Below are positions 1 to 11,452 of a DNA stretch of 64,000 bases, in pieces. The DNA is taken from the NCBI GenBank assembly GCA_037355855.1, contig CM074764.1:4967664-5031663 (forward strand), in the 5' to 3' direction. Each line of letters begins with the position of its first letter. Positions within the stretch are counted from its first letter, which is position 1. The notes under the pieces are model-generated. The model worked only from the letters and a program-made list of their open reading frames with translations. It was not told where the DNA came from and did not search any database. Source of the DNA: Pseudo-nitzschia pungens (lineage: Eukaryota; Bacillariophyta; Bacillariophyceae; Bacillariales; Bacillariaceae). Position numbers and translations under genes: made by a program.

Positions 1-1216
<1,216 letters not shown>

Positions 1217-1442
1217 TTTGATTTAACATATTAAAATAATCTTCGAATAAATATACTTTCAAATGTTTGCAGATCATTTCTAATGATTACTGGATATTAT
1301 AATCTATTATACAAGCAAACCTAAGACAATTGTTGAATGCAATAAGAGATGAGGAGAGATTAGACGACAATTTACGTGAGATTGCACGATTTTCAAAAAG
1401 CTTCTAATTCTTTTAATGCTTCGAATCTTATTTACTCATAAA

Positions 1443-1954
1443 TTAAGAATTATTATCCATAAATCGACCAGTTTACTTTTAACCAATTTCTTGCACCTGG
1501 ATAATTATCAGGAGCTAATTTTAATGCTTGAATCCAATATTCAGCTGCTTTATCAAATAACTCTTTTGATAAGTCAATATACTCATCATCGTCAAAAGTT
1601 TGCGCTCGTAAAGCTTGAGAATGATAGATTACAGCAATATTATTTAAAGCTTGCGGAAGATTTGAATTTAATGCTAATGCTTGATGATAAAATTCTAATG
1701 CTTGTGTATATTTTCCGGTATTACCATAAATTAATCCAATATTATAAAGGGTATAACTACGATCGTATGGATCTTCTTCAACTTGTAAAGCTTCATAATA
1801 GTTTCGTAAAGGCTTCTGCATACCGTCCTTTTCCTTGAGCTGCCATTCCAGCTCGATAGTATGAGAAAGCTTGTTTTCCTGTTTACTCGCTGGTAAAACT
1901 TTTAGTAGTATATCAGCAATTACTGTGAATGTTTTATCAATAAAAATTTCCCAT
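1443..1954 (-). pseudogene. ycf3: ycf3, inverted broken copy
   Basis: Mirror copy of the ycf3 gene at 3044-3553. It is two bases longer, with frameshifts near its start (about 1820-1950) and near its end (about 1470). The middle, with the TPR repeats, is open from 1821 down to about 1470. It belongs to the fold-back arm. Confidence 0.88.
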
Positions 1955-2028
1955 AAAATAAATTTCTCCTTATAAATGAATCAAAATGAAGTGAGTTATT
2001 ATTGAAGAAAATAATAACTCACAATGTT

Positions 2029-2246
2029 TTAAATTGGCTCTGATGCAACAAATGGAAATAACGCTAATGTACGTGCTCTCTTAATTGCTTTTGATAATTT
2101 TCGCTGTTGTTGAACAGTTACTCCTGTTGCGCGGCGTGGAAGAATTTTTCCTTGGTCAGTTACAAATAATCTTAGTAAATCGATATCTTTATAATCAATT
2201 TTTTGATTTAAACTAATTGGTGAAATTTTTTGTTTTTGTCGTGCAT
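2029..2246 (-). pseudogene. rps18: rps18, inverted broken copy
   Basis: Mirror copy of the rps18 gene at 2750-2968. One G of the start region is missing (ATGCA instead of ATGGCA), so the frame breaks immediately after the start codon. The rest matches the good copy. Confidence 0.88.
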
Positions 2247-2249
2247 AAT

Positions 2250-2446
2250 TTATTTAATCTCTTTATGTACAGTAGGTTTATTACAATTTGGACAATACTT
2301 TTTTAACTCTAATCTTTCAGGGTTATTTCGACGGTTTTTTTGCGTTGTATATCGAGATACACCAGGTGAACGCTTATATTTAAATTAGAACGACATTCTG
2401 TACATTCTAAAGTAATTAAAATTCGAGTGCCTTTATTTTTTGCCAT
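2250..2446 (-). pseudogene. rpl33: rpl33, inverted broken copy
   Basis: Mirror copy of the rpl33 gene at 2552-2746. It has a two-base insertion near 2372 that breaks the frame after about 25 codons. Confidence 0.88.
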
Positions 2447-2551
2447 ATAAATTTGAACTTAATAATTTTAATAATTATATTGCCTAAAAATTTTGATAAG
2501 ATAAAAATTTTTAGGCAATATAATTATTAAAATTATTAAGTTCAAATTTAT

Positions 2552-2746
2552 ATGGCAAAAAATAAAGGCACTCGAATTTTAATTACTTTAGAATGTACAG
2601 AATGTCGTTCTAATTTAAATAAGCGTTCACCTGGTGTATCTCGATATACAACGCAAAAAAACCGTCGAAATAACCCTGAAAGATTAGAGTTAAAAAAGTA
2701 TTGTCCAAATTGTAATAAACCTACTGTACATAAAGAGATTAAATAA
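2552..2746 (+). CDS. rpl33: 50S ribosomal protein L33
   Basis: A 64-residue L33 protein of the large plastid ribosomal subunit, of usual length. Two CxxC pairs, ECTEC near the N-terminus and YCPNC near residue 51, form the zinc-ribbon knuckles of the zinc-binding type. The Lys/Arg-rich middle fits rRNA contact. It lies three bases before rps18, and the pair is the usual rpl33-rps18 unit. The sequence just upstream is the fold-back junction near 2499, so its real promoter region is not shown. Confidence 0.97.
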   Translation: MAKNKGTRILITLECTECRSNLNKRSPGVSRYTTQKNRRNNPERLELKKYCPNCNKPTVHKEIK

Positions 2747-2749
2747 ATT

Positions 2750-2968
2750 ATGGCACGACAAAAACAAAAAATTTCACCAATTAGTTTAAATCAAAAAATT
2801 GATTATAAAGATATCGATTTACTAAGATTATTTGTAACTGACCAAGGAAAAATTCTTCCACGCCGCGCAACAGGAGTAACTGTTCAACAACAGCGAAAAT
2901 TATCAAAAGCAATTAAGAGAGCACGTACATTAGCGTTATTTCCATTTGTTGCATCAGAGCCAATTTAA
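2750..2968 (+). CDS. rps18: 30S ribosomal protein S18
   Basis: A 72-residue S18 protein of the small plastid ribosomal subunit. The family core is visible: the stretch around [19 protein letters not shown], then a basic helix rich in Lys/Arg ([17 protein letters not shown]). It starts three bases after the rpl33 stop and must be co-transcribed with it. A stem-loop follows the stop. Confidence 0.97.
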   Translation: MARQKQKISPISLNQKIDYKDIDLLRLFVTDQGKILPRRATGVTVQQQRKLSKAIKRARTLALFPFVASEPI

Positions 2969-2973
2969 AACAT

Positions 2974-3006
2974 TGTGAGTTATTATTTTCTTCAATAATA
3001 ACTCAC
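2974..3006 (+). terminator. Stem-loop after rps18
   Basis: GTGAGTTATTATT pairs with AATAATAACTCAC around a short TTCTTC loop. It lies between rps18 and ycf3 and probably ends or stabilises the rpl33-rps18 transcript. Confidence 0.65.
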
Positions 3007-3043
3007 TTCAATTTTGATTCATTTATAAGGAGAAATTTATTTT

Positions 3044-3553
3044 ATGGGAAATTTTATTGATAAAACATTCACAGTAATTGCTGATATACTACTAAAAGTT
3101 TTACCAGCGAGTAAACAGGAAAAACAAGCTTTCTCATACTATCGAGCTGGAATGGCAGCTCAAGGAAAAGGACGGTATGCAGAAGCTTTACGAAACTATT
3201 ATGAAGCTTTACAAGTTGAAGAAGATCCATACGATCGTAGTTATACCCTTTATAATATTGGATTAATTTATGGTAATACCGGAAAATATACACAAGCATT
3301 AGAATTTTATCATCAAGCATTAGCATTAAATTCAAATCTTCCGCAAGCTTTAAATAATATTGCTGTAATCTATCATTCTCAAGCTTTACGAGCGCAAACT
3401 TTTGACGATGATGAGTATATTGACTTATCAAAAGAGTTATTTGATAAAGCAGCTGAATATTGGATTCAAGCATTAAAATTAGCTCCTGATAATTATCCAG
3501 GTGCAAGAAATTGGTTAAAAGTAACTGGTCGATTTATGGATAATAATTCTTAA
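3044..3553 (+). CDS. ycf3: Photosystem I assembly protein Ycf3
   Basis: A 169-residue Ycf3, a thylakoid-associated chaperone for assembly of the photosystem I core. Three tetratricopeptide repeats are visible. The first is around [19 protein letters not shown], the second around [20 protein letters not shown], and the third is towards the C-terminus ([20 protein letters not shown]). The length is normal. A purine-rich AAGGAG lies about 13 bases before the ATG. The intron known in land-plant ycf3 is absent, as in other red-lineage plastids. It sits between rps18 and atpB on the same strand. Confidence 0.96.
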   Translation: MGNFIDKTFTVIADILLKVLPASKQEKQAFSYYRAGMAAQGKGRYAEALRNYYEALQVEEDPYDRSYTLYNIGLIYGNTGKYTQALEFYHQALALNSNLPQALNNIAVIYHSQALRAQTFDDDEYIDLSKELFDKAAEYWIQALKLAPDNYPGARNWLKVTGRFMDNNS

Positions 3554-3682
3554 TTTATGAGTAAATAAGATTCGAAGCATTAAAAGAATTAGAAGCTTTT
3601 TGAAAATCGTGCAATCTCACGTAAATTGTCGTCTAATCTCTCTCATCTCTTATTGCATTCAACAATTGTCTTAGGTTTGCTG

Positions 3683-3688
3683 TATAAT
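3683..3688 (+). promoter_or_regulatory. Possible -10 box upstream of atpB
   Basis: TATAAT in the 220-base leader between ycf3 and atpB. The region 17-19 bases upstream holds only weak -35-like matches, so this is a candidate bacterial-type (PEP) promoter element and no more. Confidence 0.35.
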
Positions 3689-3770
3689 AGATTATAATAT
3701 CCAGTAATCATTAGAAATGATCTGCAAACATTTGAAAGTATATTTATTCGAAGATATTTTAATATGTTAA

Positions 3771-5204
<1,434 letters not shown>

Positions 5205-5216
5205 GGAGTAAAATAT

Positions 5217-5618
5217 ATGGTTATGAACATTCGTGTCCTTACTCCAGACAGAGTCATTTGTTCAACTACGGCAGATGAAGTAGTTTTACCTGGTTTAACT
5301 GGACAAGTAGGCGTATTAGATGGTCATGCAGCATTAATTACAGCATTAGATACAGGTCTATTAAGAATCAAGTTAGATGAAAAATGGACACCTATCATTT
5401 TATGTGGTGGATTAGCTGAAATTGATCGCAATCGTGTCACAGTTTTAGTAAACGATGTTGAAGAACTGGTTGACATTGAATTACGTCAAGCAACAGAAGA
5501 ATTAGAGAAGGCAACACTTGCTGTTGAAGAAGCTGAAGATGATAAGAGTTTATTAGATGCGTCTGTTGAATTGAAAAAAGCAACAGCCAAAGTAGAAGCT
5601 ATGAATTATTTATCATAA
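5217..5618 (+). CDS. atpE: ATP synthase CF1 subunit epsilon
   Basis: A 133-residue epsilon subunit of F1, part of the central stalk that couples rotation to catalysis and restrains ATP hydrolysis. The N-terminal beta-sandwich is recognisable from VLTPDRVICSTTADEVVLPG to the glycine-rich GVLDGHAALITAL. A charged two-helix C-terminal domain follows. AAGGAG is 9 bases before the chosen ATG. The third codon is also ATG and could be used. It follows atpB after 12 bases. Confidence 0.97.
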   Translation: MVMNIRVLTPDRVICSTTADEVVLPGLTGQVGVLDGHAALITALDTGLLRIKLDEKWTPIILCGGLAEIDRNRVTVLVNDVEELVDIELRQATEELEKATLAVEEAEDDKSLLDASVELKKATAKVEAMNYLS

Positions 5619-5628
5619 ATATTTTTTT

Positions 5629-5665
5629 CCAATCTTATAAATTCGAACTCGGTTTATAAGATTGG
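5629..5665 (+). terminator. Terminator stem-loop after atpE
   Basis: CCAATCTTATA (5629-5639) pairs perfectly with TATAAGATTGG (5655-5665), next to a T-run. It separates atpBE from tatC. Confidence 0.75.
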
Positions 5666-5708
5666 AGAAAAATATAAATTATCAAATAGTATAAATTTAT
5701 CTTTCTAT

Positions 5709-6449
5709 ATGCCAACCAATTCTAATTTTAATTTTACAAATAATTCAGTTGTGACACTAGAATTACCGTTTTCAGAGCATGTAGAGGAATTAAGACAACG
5801 TATTTTTTTAATCGTTGGTACAATTTTATTATTTACATGTTTTGCATTTGTGGAAGTAAAAAGTCTAGTTAAAATTTTAGAACTTCCAATCAATAACGTG
5901 AAATTTTTTCAACTCTCACCAGGAGAATACTTTATTTCAACAGTAAAAATAGCATTTTACACGGGATTATTATTTTCAAGTCCTGTTGCTATTGGTCAAT
6001 TGATTTTATTTTTATTGCCAGGTCTGACAAAAAAAGAAACAAAAATTATTCTTCCATTGTTAATAAGTTCATTAATTCTATTCGGTTTAGGCTTAGCTTT
6101 CTCATATTATACTTTAGTTCCAGCCGCATTAAACTTCTTCTTAAACTATAGTGAAGAAGTTCTAGAACCGTTTTGGTCCTTTGATCAATACTTTGAATTT
6201 ATTCTTGTTTTATTTTACAGTACAGGATTAGCATTTCAGATTCCCATTATTCAAATTTTGGTAGGATTGCTAAATATTGTTTCTCCAAAACAAATGTTAG
6301 GTGCTTGGCGTTATGTCATATTAATTTCAACAATTCTGGGAGCCATTTTAACACCTTCAACTGATCCACTGACACAATTGTTATTATCGTTCGCAATAAT
6401 ACTTTTGTATATGTCTGGTTTAGGAATCTTGTTTTTAATAAAAAATTAA
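5709..6449 (+). CDS. tatC: Sec-independent protein translocase TatC
   Basis: A 246-residue TatC (Ycf43), the twin-arginine receptor subunit that recognises folded precursor proteins at the thylakoid membrane. Near the N-terminus is the family's LPFSEHVEELRQRI signature. Six hydrophobic segments follow, with LSPGEYFISTVKIAFYTGLLFSSP in the middle and the LTPSTDPLTQLLLS loop near the C-terminus. It is followed by petA after 42 bases. The second copy (30080-30824) has three frameshifting changes. Confidence 0.96.
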   Translation: MPTNSNFNFTNNSVVTLELPFSEHVEELRQRIFLIVGTILLFTCFAFVEVKSLVKILELPINNVKFFQLSPGEYFISTVKIAFYTGLLFSSPVAIGQLILFLLPGLTKKETKIILPLLISSLILFGLGLAFSYYTLVPAALNFFLNYSEEVLEPFWSFDQYFEFILVLFYSTGLAFQIPIIQILVGLLNIVSPKQMLGAWRYVILISTILGAILTPSTDPLTQLLLSFAIILLYMSGLGILFLIKN

Positions 6450-6491
6450 CTTACATATATAGAATATTTATACTTAACAAGTATTTAAATT

Positions 6492-7436
6492 ATGGCAACT
6501 AACAAGTTTTTTAAAAGTCTTTTATTTGCTTCGACGATTGCTGTAAATGTTTTTGGATCTTATGTACCAGATTCAGTAGCATATCCAGTTTTTGCACAGC
6601 AAAATTATTCAAACCCTCGTGCAGCAAATGGAAAATTAGCTTGTGCTAATTGTCATTTAAATCAAAAAGCAATTGAGATTGAAGCACCACAAGCAGTTCT
6701 ACCAAATTCAGTTTTTGAAGTAGAAGTAAAAGTACCATATGATACAACTAAACAACAAATTGGTGCAAATGGAAAGAAAGCTGATTTAAATGTTGGTGGT
6801 ATTTTAATTTTACCAAAAGGTTTTAAATTAGCGTCAAAAAATCAAATTTCACCAGAAATTAAAGCAAAAAACAAAGGTGTATTTATCTCACCTTATAGTA
6901 CTGAATTAGATAATATGTTTGTCGTAGGTCCAATTGCAGGAAAAACACACCAAGAATTAATCTTCCCAGTTGTTGCTCCTGATCCAGAAAAGAATTCTGA
7001 TGTTAAATATTTAACATACCCATTCTACGCTGGTGGAAACCGTGGCCGTGGTCAAGTTTACCCTACTGGTGAAAAGAGTAATGTAAATGTTTTTGGTGCA
7101 ACACAAGCAGGCCAAATTACAGACATTAGCACTTCAGAAAAAGGTGACTCAACTATTGAAATTATTAATTCAAACGGTGTAAAAACATCACAAGTTGTTC
7201 CAAAAGGCTTAGTTTTAACAGTTAAAGTAGGCGATATTGTTCAAACAGAACAAGGATTAAACATTGATCCAAATGCTGGTGGATTTGGTCAAGAAGAATC
7301 AGAAATCGTTTTACAAAATCCAATTCGAATTGTTGGATATCTTGCTTTCTGTTTATGTGCGTTATTAACTCAAATCTTATTAGTTTTAAAGAAAAAACAA
7401 TTCGAAAAAGTACAAGCTGCTGAGCTTAACTTCTAA
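6492..7436 (+). CDS. petA: Cytochrome f (b6f complex)
   Basis: A 314-residue precursor of cytochrome f, the c-type haem subunit of b6f that passes electrons to plastocyanin or cytochrome c6 in the lumen. A signal peptide of about 30 residues ends before YPVFAQQ, whose Tyr would be the axial haem ligand. The haem site CANCH is at residues 51-55. One C-terminal transmembrane helix ([19 protein letters not shown]) is followed by a basic stromal tail. It follows tatC. Haem attachment would need ccsA and ccs1, both seen in part on contig 3. Confidence 0.98.
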   Translation: MATNKFFKSLLFASTIAVNVFGSYVPDSVAYPVFAQQNYSNPRAANGKLACANCHLNQKAIEIEAPQAVLPNSVFEVEVKVPYDTTKQQIGANGKKADLNVGGILILPKGFKLASKNQISPEIKAKNKGVFISPYSTELDNMFVVGPIAGKTHQELIFPVVAPDPEKNSDVKYLTYPFYAGGNRGRGQVYPTGEKSNVNVFGATQAGQITDISTSEKGDSTIEIINSNGVKTSQVVPKGLVLTVKVGDIVQTEQGLNIDPNAGGFGQEESEIVLQNPIRIVGYLAFCLCALLTQILLVLKKKQFEKVQAAELNF

Positions 7437-7440
7437 TTTA

Positions 7441-7483
7441 GGTCTCAAAAAAGTTTATGGGTTTCATTTTTTTGAAACAGACC
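7441..7483 (+). terminator. Nested stem-loop after petA
   Basis: GGTCT pairs with AGACC on the outside, and GTTTCA (7461-7466) pairs with TGAAAC (7473-7478) inside, across a T-run. It starts four bases after the petA stop codon. Confidence 0.6.
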
Positions 7484-7528
7484 ACTTTTTAAATTGATAT
7501 TCCTAGAACAATAAATTTATGTTAAATC

Positions 7529-7560
7529 GATGCATCAAATCCTTTTTTAGGTGATGCATC
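7529..7560. terminator. Stem-loop in petA-orf418 spacer
   Basis: GATGCATCA (7529-7537) pairs with TGATGCATC (7552-7560). The GATGCATC core is itself a palindrome, so the arms are also direct repeats. It could act on either strand. Confidence 0.5.
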
Positions 7561-7888
7561 AAAGAGTAGTCAAGCACACCCTTATACTGACTACTTAAAG
7601 GGCCCTTAAAGGGTCCTTAAATCGGCTCTAAGACATTATTAGATAATATAAATGTATTTTTAGGATAAAGATAAAATATAGAAGTAACGGTATTCAATCC
7701 AAAAAATTTTTAAAATCTAAAGACTTGACAAAGTTTAAAATATATGTATACTAACTACGTTAGTAGTTCTCCAGTCTAATTAGATCAATTATTTGAATAT
7801 ATTTACATGTTATTTGTAGATTCAATATATAGAAGAGCATAATTATTTCATTTTTAACATATCTATTCCACATACAATATATATATAT

Positions 7889-7914
7889 ATTTATGCCACA
7901 AATGGCATAAATAT
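7889..7914 (-). terminator. Stem-loop downstream of orf418
   Basis: TATTTATGCCA (7889-7899) and TGGCATAAATA (7904-7914) form an 11-bp stem with a CAAA loop. It lies about 100 bases beyond the orf418 stop and is a plausible 3' end for that transcript. Confidence 0.5.
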
Positions 7915-8017
7915 AATACAAGATACGTATTCCATTTCTGTTATACACATTTTATAGCGTTTATTATAATCACGGAAACTAATTATAAAAAAAGGGAAAT
8001 TAAGTCTTAGTAATCAA

Positions 8018-9274
8018 TTATTTTTTAAATAATCTTTTAAATAAACTCAGGAAAAACTCTTTTATTGGACCAGTAATCCAATTTTCTTTATTTCCACTTC
8101 CAAACCATCCATACCAAAGTTTCGGGAATTTTCTATATATATTCGCTTGTTTTTCATCTTGCCAAGCTGTGTTACCACCACTGTAAATACTATTTTTTGG
8201 ACGTGGGCCAATATGTAATTCTGTTGTTTCAACAAATAATGGAATATAAAAATATTGTCCATAGATTGCATGTAGTAAACCAAAAAAGATTGAACCTATA
8301 TGTATACTAATACAAACTAATAATACAATACTTAACGCATTAAATTGGTACAATAAAGTCGGATCTGTTGCACTTATAGTAACAGCACGAGTTCCAGAAG
8401 CCTGAGTCGCAACATTAAATACTAAATTTGGTTCTAATATATTTTGTTGGAAATATTCAACCCTAAAGATGAAAAATATCATAACTTGTTCGAGGAATCC
8501 CATAATTAGTAGAAACGTCCAATGCCAACGTACTAAATAAGGACAATACCGTTTCCCAACTCGAGTTAACATAGCATAAGCTACAATACCCGATAATTGT
8601 TGCCAAAATTCCCCAATTGTTTCAACTAAATATGGAATAATCACATTATAAACTTGGTAATAATATGGGAGAATACGAGCTTTATTTGTTTCATTTAGAT
8701 TTGAAATTATCATAGAAATTGGATCAATGTAATACCGCAAGCCACTATCGGGATCTGTATGAATTATTCCCTTTGTAAAAGCATAATAGAACAATTTACC
8801 TGGATTATACCAATGAACATTCGAACCTAATTGCATTTCGGTTTTTGCTAATGCCACACTACTACGTTGAAGTTCAATTGCACTAACCCCTAACTTTCGC
8901 CAATAAGGGAACTTAATTAGTAGTTGACTGTACATAGTAACAATATCAATTAAATGACGATACCATAAATAACCTGCAAAAATACCAATACATGTAATGT
9001 AAGTAGAAGTTTTTAAATTATATCTAAAAATTAGAATAATAAATCGTACAAAAATAAGAAAGAAAATAACATTTTCGATATCGGTCAAATTTAACCCATC
9101 TTGAACCTTTTGCAATAGATCATTTTTAAATAAACTTAATGACGCTATTAATTTATAGATTGGATCATCTTGTCCTAATGTCGTTTTAGTAGTAAGAGTA
9201 CTATCAAACCAATTTAAAATTGTTGGTTGATCACTGTTAATTAAAAATAGTAAAAGTCTCAGAGAATATAACAT
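8018..9274 (-). CDS. Conserved plastid membrane protein, probably Ycf90 (ycf89/ycf90 group)
   Basis: A 418-residue protein of unknown function. Several hydrophobic segments suggest a polytopic membrane protein. They lie near residues 70-105, around 240-265 (WHWTFLLIMGFLEQVMIFFIF) and around 315-345 (ALSIVLLVCISIHIGSIFF). The C-terminus is basic and aromatic (KFPKLWYGWFGSGNKENW, then Lys-rich). The reading frame is fully conserved in the second copy. Its place after petA and its size fit the diatom-only conserved ORFs named ycf89 and ycf90, but I place it there from memory of gene order, not from an alignment. It is convergent with petA. A TTGACA-type promoter lies about 150 bases upstream. 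Confidence 0.8.
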   Translation of the reverse strand: MLYSLRLLLFLINSDQPTILNWFDSTLTTKTTLGQDDPIYKLIASLSLFKNDLLQKVQDGLNLTDIENVIFFLIFVRFIILIFRYNLKTSTYITCIGIFAGYLWYRHLIDIVTMYSQLLIKFPYWRKLGVSAIELQRSSVALAKTEMQLGSNVHWYNPGKLFYYAFTKGIIHTDPDSGLRYYIDPISMIISNLNETNKARILPYYYQVYNVIIPYLVETIGEFWQQLSGIVAYAMLTRVGKRYCPYLVRWHWTFLLIMGFLEQVMIFFIFRVEYFQQNILEPNLVFNVATQASGTRAVTISATDPTLLYQFNALSIVLLVCISIHIGSIFFGLLHAIYGQYFYIPLFVETTELHIGPRPKNSIYSGGNTAWQDEKQANIYRKFPKLWYGWFGSGNKENWITGPIKEFFLSLFKRLFKK

Positions 9275-9401
9275 AAATTTATTTTATCAAGATTTTTTTA
9301 TCTCAAAATTGGTAATAGATTACCTTTAAAGTGTAAATTTTCAACAATTGAAACCTATTCAATTGTTTTAATTAAAAAATAGACTTTCTTAAATTATATC
9401 T

Positions 9402-9430
9402 ATAATCATATTTAAATAACTATTTGTCAA
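9402..9430 (-). promoter_or_regulatory. Candidate promoter for orf418
   Basis: On the minus strand a perfect TTGACA (9430-9425) is followed after 17 bases by GATTAT (9407-9402). It lies between trnE and orf418, about 130 bases before the orf418 ATG. Confidence 0.5.
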
Positions 9431-9459
9431 GTTTTAGAGTAAATTAAAAAATTAAAGAG

Positions 9460-9532
9460 TACCCCCTAGGGAATTCGAATCCCTGTTACCTCCGTGAAAG
9501 GGAGGTGTCCTAGGCCTCTAGACGAAGGGGGC
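9460..9532 (-). tRNA. trnE: tRNA-Glu (UUC)
   Basis: A 73-nt tRNA. The acceptor stem GCCCCCT pairs with AGGGGGT and the anticodon loop CTTTCAC holds UUC. The T-arm has GGTTCGA-like ATTCGAAT. No intron. It is probably co-transcribed with trnG(GCC) from the promoter at 9684-9712. Confidence 0.95.
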
Positions 9533-9535
9533 GGT

Positions 9536-9561
9536 ATTTTCAATAGCTAAACTATTGAAAA
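9536..9561. other. Stem-loop between trnE and trnG with variable loop
   Basis: Arms of 10 bp within TTTTCAATAG and CTATTGAAAA, extendable to 13 bp with the flanking GTA/TAC, enclose the five-base loop CTAAA. In the second copy (33913-33938) the same stem encloses TTTTG. That is close to the reverse complement of this loop (TTTAG). Confidence 0.75.
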
Positions 9562-9566
9562 TACTA

Positions 9567-9638
9567 AGCGGGCAACGCGATTCGAACGCGCGACATCGAC
9601 CTTGGCAAGGTCGCGCTCTACCACTGAGCTATGCCCGC
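9567..9638 (-). tRNA. trnG: tRNA-Gly (GCC)
   Basis: A 72-nt tRNA. The acceptor stem is GCGGGCA/TGCCCGC, the D-arm is TAGCTCAGTGGTAGAGC, the anticodon loop TTGCCAA gives GCC, and the T-loop is GTTCGAATC. It is the first of two glycine tRNAs here. The other, UCC, is at 11329-11399. Confidence 0.95.
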
Positions 9639-9683
9639 TTATTTACAATATCATAATGAATCAATATAATATCTCTAAATTGT

Positions 9684-9712
9684 ATTGTATAAAAGTTCAT
9701 TGATTTTGTCAA
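9684..9712 (-). promoter_or_regulatory. Promoter of trnG(GCC)-trnE
   Basis: On the minus strand TTGACA (9712-9707), a 17-base spacer and TACAAT (9689-9684) form a near-consensus bacterial-type promoter. It ends about 45 bases before trnG. Confidence 0.7.
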
Positions 9713-9759
9713 GACTTTCAGAGCTCGAAATTATAGTTTATACTATAATTTCGAATTAT

Positions 9760-9945
9760 TTAAAGCGAATTCGTAATACCATCTGCTGTAGCAATTACAA
9801 ATACTAAAGCAACCCACGCTTTAAAAATAGTAGTGAAGTTGTCTTTTGAGCTTTCCCATTCACCTGGTGTTGCTAAAGCTACTGGAACTGTTACAACTAA
9901 TGCTAATGAAATTAAAACGAATAAAACTGTTAATAAAGTTATCAT
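9760..9945 (-). CDS. psbZ: Photosystem II protein PsbZ
   Basis: A 61-residue PsbZ (Ycf9), a two-helix subunit at the edge of the photosystem II core that helps bind antenna. The helices are at about residues 3-26 and 39-58, with the conserved PGEWESSK loop between. The length is near the usual 62. It lies upstream of trnG(GCC), the psbZ-trnG pairing widespread in plastids. Confidence 0.97.
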   Translation of the reverse strand: MITLLTVLFVLISLALVVTVPVALATPGEWESSKDNFTTIFKAWVALVFVIATADGITNSL

Positions 9946-9996
9946 AAATATTTTTTAAATGTTTTTATAGATGATCGAAATGAAATAGATATTAAA

Positions 9997-10101
9997 TTAT
10001 AAATTGCCTTTTTTTAACGCTAATAAAACAATAATAGCAGGACCAGATAACATAATAACACCTGTTGCTACCAATTGTCCTATAATTTGCCAATTAACCA
10101 T
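9997..10101 (-). CDS. psb30: Photosystem II protein Psb30 (Ycf12)
   Basis: A 34-residue one-helix protein starting VNWQIIGQL after the Met and ending KKGNL, the pattern of Psb30/Ycf12, a small peripheral subunit of the photosystem II core. A single helix spans about residues 6-28. An AAGGAT element lies about 10 bases before the ATG. It is upstream of psbZ on the same strand. Confidence 0.88.
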   Translation of the reverse strand: MVNWQIIGQLVATGVIMLSGPAIIVLLALKKGNL

Positions 10102-10310
10102 TTTTTAAATCCTTATTATCAATTTTTTAATAAAATTTTAAGTAATATAATAACCACTAATATTAGTTATAATTCTACTTAAAAATTAATAAAGTAAAAA
10201 TATTCTTTTACTTGAGCTTTGTAAATTTAAATATTTTCGAAAAGATTATAAATAAAAACTTTACTAGTTTGATATTTTTATGTTATTATGTATTGTGTAG
10301 CACAGCTTAA

Positions 10311-10382
10311 GGGTTGCTAACTCAATGGTAGAGTACTCGGCTTTTAACCGATTTGTTCTGGGTTCGAGTCCCAGGCAACCCA
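10311..10382 (+). tRNA. trnK: tRNA-Lys (UUU)
   Basis: A 72-nt tRNA. The acceptor stem is GGGTTGC/GCAACCC, the anticodon loop CTTTTAA gives UUU, the T-loop is GTTCGAGTC and the discriminator is A. There is no intron and no matK, unlike land plants. It is the only plus-strand gene in this minus-strand block. Confidence 0.95.
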
Positions 10383-10528
10383 ATTCCAATAATTTCAAAA
10401 TTAATAATAAAATAATTTCTTTTTTAGCTTTAGTTTATGATCGCTAATAGTTTCTAGATCAATTTTTATTTCTAAAATATTGTATTTATAACACTATTAA
10501 TAGATTAATAACGAAAGGTATTCCAAAT

Positions 10529-10565
10529 AATTTAGTACATAAAAAATTATTTTATGTACTAAATT
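10529..10565 (-). terminator. Terminator of psbE-F-L-J
   Basis: AATTTAGTACATAAAA (10529-10544) pairs perfectly over 16 bp with 10550-10565 around a five-base loop. It starts seven bases after the psbJ stop codon. Confidence 0.75.
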
Positions 10566-10572
10566 TGATTAC

Positions 10573-10692
10573 TTATAATGATGAACCTAAACCAGAATAT
10601 GCACCATAAATAAATAAAGCAAGCATTGTAATTACTGCTAATCCACCTACTAAACCTACAAGCCATAACGGGATTCTACCTGTATTTGCCAT
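10573..10692 (-). CDS. psbJ: Photosystem II protein PsbJ
   Basis: A 39-residue one-helix subunit of photosystem II. It starts [13 protein letters not shown], with the helix over about residues 10-32 and the typical end [17 protein letters not shown] lies about 9 bases before the ATG. It is the last gene of the psbE-F-L-J operon. Confidence 0.95.
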   Translation of the reverse strand: MANTGRIPLWLVGLVGGLAVITMLALFIYGAYSGLGSSL

Positions 10693-10718
10693 AAAAAAAA
10701 GCTCCTAGTATATAAAGA

Positions 10719-10841
<123 letters not shown>

Positions 10842-10873
10842 TTACCTCGTATTACTATAATATATATATTAAT

Positions 10874-11023
<150 letters not shown>

Positions 11024-11278
11024 TTATAAACCTTTAGTTAAATCTTCTAATTCTTGTTTCGCACTGAAACGGTCATTCACTAATGGAATTTGTTGACGAT
11101 CTTGAGTAAAGTATTCATTTGGACGTGGAGTTCCAAATACATCATATGCTAATCCTGTACTAACGAATAACCAACCCGATACGAAAAGTGATGGGATTGT
11201 GATACTGTGAATAATCCAGTAACGTACACTAGTAATAATATCTGAGAACGGACGTTCACCTGTAGATCCACCAGACAT
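11024..11278 (-). CDS. psbE: Cytochrome b559 subunit alpha
   Basis: An 84-residue PsbE from the ATG at 11278. The frame is open to an ATG 33 bases further upstream (11311). I chose the inner ATG because [14 protein letters not shown] is the conserved start and GAGGAA sits just before it. The haem-ligand His is in [14 protein letters not shown]. One helix is followed by a lumenal tail with TPRPNEYFT. First gene of psbE-F-L-J. Confidence 0.97.
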
Positions 11279-11328
11279 AATATATTCCTCTATAAAAAAA
11301 TTGTTGCTCATTCAAAGTGTTATATGAA

Positions 11329-11399
11329 AGCGGGCAGGGGGAATCGAACCCCCATCATTAGCTTGGAAGGCTAAGGTTTTACCACTAAACTATGCCCGC
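11329..11399 (-). tRNA. trnG: tRNA-Gly (UCC)
   Basis: A 71-nt tRNA. The acceptor stem is GCGGGCA/TGCCCGC, the anticodon loop CTTCCAA gives UCC and the T-loop is GTTCGATTC. There is no intron. It lies between ycf4 and psbE. Confidence 0.95.
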
Positions 11400-11452
11400 A
11401 TAATAATATTAAGAATATTATAAAATTATGCTGACATAAAAGCAATAAAATC

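Larger units (their letters stand above)
7437..8017. other. Hairpin-rich intergenic region between convergent genes
   Basis: These 581 bases lie between petA (+) and orf418 (-). I see no gene in them. They contain at least four stem-loops: the petA terminator at 7441-7483, a stem at 7529-7537/7552-7560, a stem at 7565-7572/7588-7595, and an 11-bp stem at 7889-7914. There is also a short palindrome, AAGGGCCCTT, near 7598-7607, with a partial repeat just after it. The rest is AT-rich filler. Confidence 0.8.

Noticed and set aside
1416..1838. A 140-residue open frame on the strand opposite ycf3 (also 3069-3506 on the other arm)
   Set aside because: It is the antisense shadow of the ycf3 TPR region. 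It has low-complexity composition and no ribosome-binding site.
7760..7948. A 62-residue frame in the petA-orf418 spacer
   Set aside because: Ile/Tyr-rich translation of AT repeats that overlaps a terminator stem. No family resemblance.
7437..8017. An insertion sequence or other mobile element in the hairpin-rich spacer
   Set aside because: No transposase-like frame, no target-site duplication and no terminal inverted repeats bounding a unit.
11024..11311. psbE starting 11 codons upstream
   Set aside because: The extra N-terminus is not in the family. The inner ATG at 11278 has GAGGAA before it and begins the conserved [11 protein letters not shown].
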